The position numbers and the translations under genes were made by a program. Below, one piece after another: positions 10,134 through 14,853 of a stretch of DNA of 14,853 nucleotides (positions are counted from its first letter, which is position 1; each line of letters begins with the position of its first letter). The DNA is from Amoebophrya sp. AT5.2 (Eukaryota > Sar > Dinophyceae > Syndiniales > Amoebophryaceae), in assembly GCA_005223375.1 (NCBI GenBank), contig RXOD01005302.1:1-14853 (forward strand), given 5' to 3'. The notes under the pieces were generated by a model. That model worked only from the letters and a program-made list of their open reading frames with translations. It searched no databases and was not told the DNA's origin.

Positions 10134-11464
10134 GTGGCTTGAGGATGGACACAGAAGATGAGCTGCGCTGACGGTGACGAGTGGGGTTTAACGTCAGCGC
10201 TCCTTCCCCGACGGACGGACGTCGCGGGGAGCAGAGGCGATCTTCGCAGCCAAAGTTATAGTTGCGCGGCCTCTTGGTGGATAGAGGATGGACTGGGGGA
10301 AGGAGATCGAGATCACGATCTTTAGCTTTACTATCAATCTCTATCGGAAGATGTTTTAGAGCACAGTATTTACCTTTCTTGTGACAACAATCGAGCCAAC
10401 GACGTTGAACTGGATTGTTTAATCGTCAAAAGCACAGAAGCGGACTAGTACTGGATTCAAACAGCTTCGTCAACCTATGCGTTCACTATACAGAAGGACT
10501 GTTAGTTACTGACTACACTAGTTGTGATGCAGCAAGATTGCGGCAATCGACAACATGAAATGCAAAATAAAAAATTTAGCTGATCACTGTACATGTAGTT
10601 TCTCAGCGCAAAAAGGATACAGTTTCAGTAAGCTGGTGCGGTACCTGCACCAAGCCGCTCCCTTGTGCGGCGGTGGCGAGGCAGGTGGTGTTTGGACAGT
10701 GGTTCCGCCGGTTCAAGAGGGCGACAGGTGGTCCAGAGAGCCGTGCAGGATCAAGGAGGAGGGATCGTTGTTGCGGCTGCTGCCGTGCCGTAAAGGTGGA
10801 TGAGGGTCTCGGATCGGTGTTGGCCGAAAATAATTTCAGGTTTATGCAACTCATACTGATCATTGTGTTGCCAACGGTTTGCTCCAATTCAGTCGTTGTA
10901 GCTACTTTTAATATGAAAGTCGAGGAAAAACTGATCCGGAACAAGGTGCGCACAAAGGTGCGTCCCTATCTTCGAAGAAACCGATTGTGAGCCCAGGCCG
11001 AACATTTCTGTCTATCTAATTAAGGAACAAGAAGGGGCAATCAGGTATCGTATACCACGTTGTAGCGCTATTGAGGCCAACGGCATGATATGTGGCTGTC
11101 TTATCCCTCTAACGTAAGGGAAAACTTCGGAGCTGGCGTACGGGTTTTCACACCATGTACTTTGTTTTCGCGACGGGCATCAACACCGAACGACGTTGCA
11201 CAGCAGGATGGATGCCGGAAAGTAGTGTGCGCCCTTCCGCCGCGGCGGTGCCACGGAGCAGGAGTTGAGTAGCCCGTACGGATCCGAGGAACCTCGGGTG
11301 ACTCCCTTCGACATGGTAGCATCCTAGGGTGAAGATCAGGACGAGCCCGAGGACCCGCACCCGCGCGACGCCGCTTCAGGCAGCTGCAGGAGCGGGGAAC
11401 AAGCCGACGCCAGCGGTCCGTCCATCGATCATCGATACAGGACATAACACGTGCGCCATACAGG
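10134..11464. other. Spacer between dynein light chain and SEC23 genes
   Basis: Apart from the stem-loop near its left end, nothing in this 1.3-kb segment can be assigned. Frames at 10555-10803 and 10673-10990 on + overlap each other in different frames and have no family signature. The segment must contain the dynein 3' end and the SEC23 promoter. No tRNA or snRNA was recognised. Confidence 0.45.
10165..10200 (+). other. Stem-loop just after the dynein light chain stop
   Basis: GCGCTGACG (10165-10173) and CGTCAGCGC (10192-10200) form a perfect 9-base-pair stem with an 18-base loop, 32 bases after the stop codon. It probably lies in the 3' untranslated region and could affect RNA stability or processing; this is inference. 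Confidence 0.5.
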
Positions 11465-14400
11465 ATGGACCTTCAGCAGCAGGAGGATGCGAACGGCATT
11501 CGCATGTCGTGGAACCTGTGGCCAAACACCAAGGCCGACATGAACAGGATTGTGATTCCCGTCGGCTGCGTGTACACGCCGCTAAAGGAGGTCACGGATC
11601 TAAGGCTCGTCACCTACGAGCCGCTGGCGTGCAAGTCGAGCTCTTCTTCGTCCGGGGGAAGTGGTGCAGTCGGGGGCAAGTGCAACGGAATCCTAAACCC
11701 GTTTTGCTACGTGGACTTCCGCAACAAAACCTGGACGTGCAACTTCTGCGGCTTCAAGCAGCCGTTCCCGCCCTACTACGCGGAGAACATATCGGAGAGC
11801 CAGCTGCCACAGGAAAAAATGTGTTTCACACCGCGGTTTCTTTCTTTGCTTGTTTCTGGCAGCCGTTTTCTTCGGGTCGTTTTCGGGCCATCGGTTGAGT
11901 TGTTGGAACAAAGGCACCACATGCATCTTCGGGTGAGCGTGTTTATATCAGCTTGCTCTCGACGGATGAAAAGTATCGGAAATCGCAGGATGTAGCACTC
12001 ACGCATACTTTAAGAGTTTGCAAACTAAGTACATCGCTGAAAAGGTCGTCAACGATCGAGTACCTGCTGCCGAACCAGAACTGCATGCCTCCTGTGTTCT
12101 TGATCATGATCGACACCGCCCTGAACAATCCGGAGGACGCGAAGGAGTTCGAGAAGGCCAAGGAAACTGTGCAGCAGACATTAAGATGATTTATTGAAAC
12201 GCACTTTCCACCTGGTCGTATTCATTGCTTCTAGGGGGCGCCGCCGCCGCCCGGATCATGGCTGATCTCGCGATAGGCGGGACGAGGGCTCGGTGATACT
12301 AGAGAAGCGACATTAGGTGCTCAGGAGGAGCGAGGCCGATGGGAAGGTCGCAGCGTCCCACCACACCACCAGGGACTCAGCAGGATAGAGCTGCTATAGG
12401 TAGTAGGACCATACGCCCCTCAATGGCAGCTCCAGCTCCTGGTGCGCGAAAGTGCGTTTCCGCTTTCTCGTTTAAGAAAGTTGCAGACGATGCCGCCGAA
12501 CTCGCTGGTGGGTCTGATTACGTACGGCGCCTTGGTGAACGTGCATGAGCTCGGGTTTTCCGAAATGAACAAGAGCCACGCCTTCGTGGGAACGAAGGAG
12601 TATTTAGTATTTTCTTCGAGAATTATATATGATTATCATGCCCATCAGTGCAATTATTTGCGTGTAAATAGTTGTATAGTATATCTACTTGTAGCTAAAT
12701 CCGCAGGTACTCTACGCAACACGTCGCGCAGCTGCTCGGCGTGGGGATGCGCAACGATCCCCGGCGGAACACGCGGTCCGACGCGGCGAAGCGGTTTTTG
12801 CTGCCGATAAACGAGTGCGGCTTTGCGATCAACAGCGCGCTGGAGGACCTGAAGCCAGACCGATGGCCGGTGGAGTCGGCAAAGCAACGCACGCAGCGCT
12901 GCACCGGAGGGGCGCTGAACATCGCGGTTGGCCTCCTCGAAAACTGCTACGCGGGACACTCGGGAAGAATAACTAGGGATGGCGGGGAGAGAGAGATTGT
13001 CTCTATTCGATGCAAAAAGCCGATCGATCTGAGACACCAGGCCGTTTTGCTTCAGCCGATCGAAGGCTCTTTTTTGAATTCATAAGATCCGTCCAGAGAG
13101 CACAGCGCTCCCCTCGCACGATGATCCGATGGATCACACACGCGAGGAGGTTTAGGACCGCTCACCAGCGCGCGATGGCGGGGCTCCTGGGGAACCGATG
13201 TGCTATTTGCGACCTAGGAAAGCTCTGTTCACAACAAAAAGGTGTTTCGGCGTGATATGCCAGCAGAAGACTATCTCTCCCTTTAATCGAGTATTGCTCG
13301 TATCGGGTCCGTGCACGGCGGGACCGGGGGCGATAGTATCAAGAGACAAGCGCGAAGCGCTACGCAGCCACCTCGACCTCACCAAGGACCAGCCGAATGC
13401 TCGGTACAGCTGAGCGGATACTAGAAAGAGGGTTGTTTTTAACGGTCGTCGCGTATAGCTGATTGATGTGCTAGTCTCTACACGACTGCTCTGACGTTCT
13501 ATCCGCCTCTCAGGTACAGCAAGTCTGCTCTGGTGTTCTACACGACTCTTGCGGCGCGCGCCATTTCGATCGGGCATGCCGTGGACATCTTCGCCGCTTC
13601 GCTGGACCAAACTGGTCTGCATGAGATGCGGTGTATGGTCGAGAAGACTGGGGGCCACATGGTGATGGCCGACGGCTTTTCCCAGCACGTGTTTCGCGAC
13701 AGCTTCACCAAAATGCTCACGACTACGGACAGCAGTGCGGAGGTGCTCGACATGGGCTTCAACGCGCGGATGTCCATCGTGGTGTCGAAGGAGGTGAAGG
13801 TCTGCGGCGCGATCGGCCCGCTGTGCTCGCTGCAGAAGGGCCACCCGACCGTGTCCGAACAGACGGTGATCGGAGAGGGCAACACGACCGTCTGGGCGTG
13901 CTCGGCTTTGGACCGGGGCAGCAGCGTCGCGTTCTACTTCGAGGTGGTGGACGACCGGCCATCGCACGTGCAAGCTGCGTTTTTGCAGTTCCAGACGCTG
14001 TACCACCACCCCTCGGGAAAGAAGCGGCTGCGAGTAACGAATAGGGGGCGATGGAAAGTTGTCAGAGGTTCTTTGTGAAACAAGGTTTGAAAAAATGCGC
14101 CGTGGCCGGCAGAGCTGCAGCCTGCAATAGATCGCCACACAAGTAGGCCGCGTCCTTGTTAGTGTTTCCCTCCACCATTCTGGTCCGGGGCTTGGTCCCA
14201 TCGCCCCCTCTTCAGGGCATCTCCGCCCGGATCGGCCCAAACACCCCAGATTGCCTCGCTCCCCCGTTCCCATGCCATTGCGTCCCATGTTCATATCGCC
14301 CATTCACACGACACTTACCATCGATTTCCGTTTCATAAAGACGGTGGCGCGGGCGTACAGCGACCCGCAACTGATGGACATCGGCGCCGCCTTCGACCAA

Positions 14401-14499
14401 GAGTGCGCGGCGGTACTGCTGGCCCGGTTCTGCATGCACCAGGCGGAATCCACGGAGAGCTTCGACACGCTGCGCAGGCTGGACCGGATGCTGATACGG
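11465..14499 (+). CDS. SEC23: COPII coat subunit SEC23, 3' end beyond the window
   Basis: SEC23 is the Sar1 GTPase-activating subunit of the inner COPII coat on ER exit sites. Seven exons are placed: 11465-11820, 12045-12186, 12487-12599, 12707-12971, 13291-13403, 13514-14039 and 14341-14499, about 558 residues of a usual 750-770. Landmarks in order: [10 protein letters not shown] and FTPLKE-like start, zinc finger with C56, C73, C92 and C95, [117 protein letters not shown]-like [14 protein letters not shown] and LDRMLIR. The helical and gelsolin-like parts with the family's Sar1-activating arginine lie outside. Introns 3 and 5 are clean GT...AG. Intron 1 (11821-12044, GTGTTT...AAAAG) has an alternative acceptor at 12029. 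Introns 2, 4 and probably 6 show no usable GT donor. Exon 7 also ends without one. A Ser/Gly insertion widens the first zinc knuckle. Confidence 0.9.
12187..12486 (+). mobile_element. SEC23 intron 2: introner-like, non-GT, with 13-bp inverted repeats
   Basis: The join [14 protein letters not shown] is forced by frame and by the SEC23 family, which puts the donor at TGATTT instead of GT; the end is TTGCAG. Perfect 13-base inverted repeats GAAACGCACTTTC (12196-12208) and GAAAGTGCGTTTC (12448-12460) lie 9 and 26 bases from the ends. Flanks share AAGATGAT / CAGACGATG, a possible worn target duplication. Terminal inverted repeats and short flanking repeats are the pattern of DNA-transposon-like introners. 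Confidence 0.5.
12972..13290 (+). mobile_element. SEC23 intron 4: non-GT intron with short inverted ends
   Basis: Conserved text HSGRI / VLLVSGPCT places this 319-base interruption between ATA (ends 12971) and GTA (13291), with no GT donor nearby. It begins ACTAGG and ends TTTAATCGA; exact edges may shift by one to three bases. GGGAGAGA (12985-12992) and TCTCTCCC (13274-13281) form an 8-base inverted repeat, 13 and 9 bases from the ends, with partial similarity (GTCT) continuing inward. Confidence 0.4.
13404..13513 (+). mobile_element. SEC23 intron 5: GT-AG intron between 8-bp direct repeats
   Basis: The intron (110 bases, GTACAG...CTCAG) is bordered by GGTACAGC at 13403-13410 and again at 13513-13520, so the joined exon keeps one copy. 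Inside, GCGGATA (13414-13420) and TATCCGC (13500-13506) are inverted repeats, and TGAG (13411-13414) mirrors CTCA (13509-13512). Direct repeats outside with inverted repeats inside is the layout left by a transposon insertion. Confidence 0.5.
14040..14340 (+). mobile_element. SEC23 intron 6: AATAGG donor or GTAACG donor, with 12-bp inverted repeat
   Basis: The family consensus RVTTVAR is kept if exon 6 ends at 14039 (ACG) and exon 7 starts at 14341 (ACG), giving an AATAGG...AAAG intron. Using the nearby GT at 14034 (GTAACG) is also in frame but deletes the conserved V and T. AGGGGGCGATGG (14043-14054) and CCATCGCCCCCT (14198-14209) are perfect inverted repeats; the second is followed by CTTCAG, so the element may span 14040-14215 with extra intron after it. 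Confidence 0.4.
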
Positions 14500-14853
14500 A
14501 TTTAGGCGCGAGGGACTGATTTATTAGGAGACACAAATATAATTTTTTGCTAGAGATAATGTGGCTGCTCCCGCGTGCTATGCCGCCCAAGAGGCGTCGC
14601 CTGGAGCTGGTGGACTTCGTAGGCGAGACCGGCCCCGCGGGTGGTGGATTGCATAGGCAAAACCGGCCCTGCGGGTGGTGGATTGTACAGGCAAAACCGG
14701 CCCTGCGGATGGTGGTTGGATGGGATCGTGTAGGAAAAACCGGCCGCGCCGGTGGCGGATTTTTGCGTAGGTGCTGTTACGGAGGGTATGCGAGTTGCGG
14801 GGAGTGTCCTAGTACGTAGACGAAATGGCTCCGAGCGGCTCGGCCAGGGAAGG
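14500..14853 (+). other. Presumed start of SEC23 intron 7
   Basis: After LDRMLIR the SEC23 family continues with a Cys/Phe-rich stretch; here the frame reads I then TAG at 14503. No GT donor lies within about 55 bases, so this is either another non-GT intron or a truncated gene. No further SEC23 exon was recognised up to the window end. Confidence 0.45.
14619..14763. repeat. 34-bp tandem repeat, GC-rich
   Basis: Units built on AGGCAAAACCGGCCCTGCGG begin near 14621, 14655 and 14689 (period 34), with a worn fourth unit from 14732 (period 43). Each carries ACCGGCC followed by GTGG-type sequence. It falls in the presumed SEC23 intron 7. The repeats shift frame because 34 is not a multiple of three, which argues against coding. 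Confidence 0.8.

Noticed and set aside
10673..10990. 105-codon + frame with a hydrophobic patch
   Set aside because: Starts at a non-ATG codon, overlaps another frame and has no recognisable family; the hydrophobic patch alone is not enough.
13203..14303. 366-codon open frame on the minus strand
   Set aside because: It runs antisense across SEC23 exons and introns alike, is His/Arg-rich and matches no family; it follows from GC-rich third positions of the + strand gene.
14547..14819. Frame across the 34-bp tandem repeats
   Set aside because: The repeat length shifts frame each unit, so the translation is not periodic; it is most likely intron sequence.
1..14853. CRISPR array, prophage, bacterial operon or insertion sequence
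   Set aside because: All recognised genes are intron-bearing eukaryotic proteins; no regularly spaced repeats or transposase frame was seen.

Overview
This window looks like nuclear DNA from a compact alveolate (protist) genome. The best guess is a dinoflagellate, and within those a basal parasitic lineage of the Syndiniales/Amoebophrya kind. The evidence is the content: five conserved eukaryotic proteins, all on the + strand, each cut into short exons by introns of about 75-320 bases. Exons are GC-rich, introns and spacers are richer in AT, and TAA, TAG and TGA all act as stops (standard code). Several introns of the last gene lack a GT donor and carry inverted or direct repeats near their ends, which fits introner-like introns reported from that group. 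The taxonomic call is inference; no rRNA or spliced-leader gene is present to confirm it.

Layout: (1) 1-1280, no convincing gene. (2) 1281-3645, a five-exon WD40 protein with a Gly/Lys/Tyr-rich N-terminus and a Gly/Met-rich tail. (3) 3646-4932, spacer with a short tandem duplication. (4) 4933-6808, a three-exon TBC-domain Rab GTPase-activating protein with both catalytic fingers. (5) 6809-7791, spacer. (6) 7792-8777, a MYND zinc-finger protein modelled in three exons, the middle one inferred from splice phase. (7) 8778-9515, spacer. (8) 9516-10133, a four-exon dynein light chain (LC8/DYNLL). (9) 10134-11464, spacer with a stem-loop just after the dynein stop. (10) 11465 to the right part of the window, about 558 residues of the COPII coat subunit SEC23 in seven exons, open on the right. 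(11) 14500-14853, presumed start of the next SEC23 intron, with a 34-bp tandem repeat.

Exon joins were placed by reading frame plus conserved protein sequence. The dynein, TBC and most WD40 joins are firm. SEC23 introns 1, 2, 4 and 6 and the MYND middle exon are less certain. TBC (Rab regulation) and SEC23 (ER-to-Golgi vesicles) both serve membrane traffic, but I see no evidence of a linked operon-like unit; co-orientation is the only shared feature. The most interesting signal is the family of structured, partly non-GT introns in SEC23.
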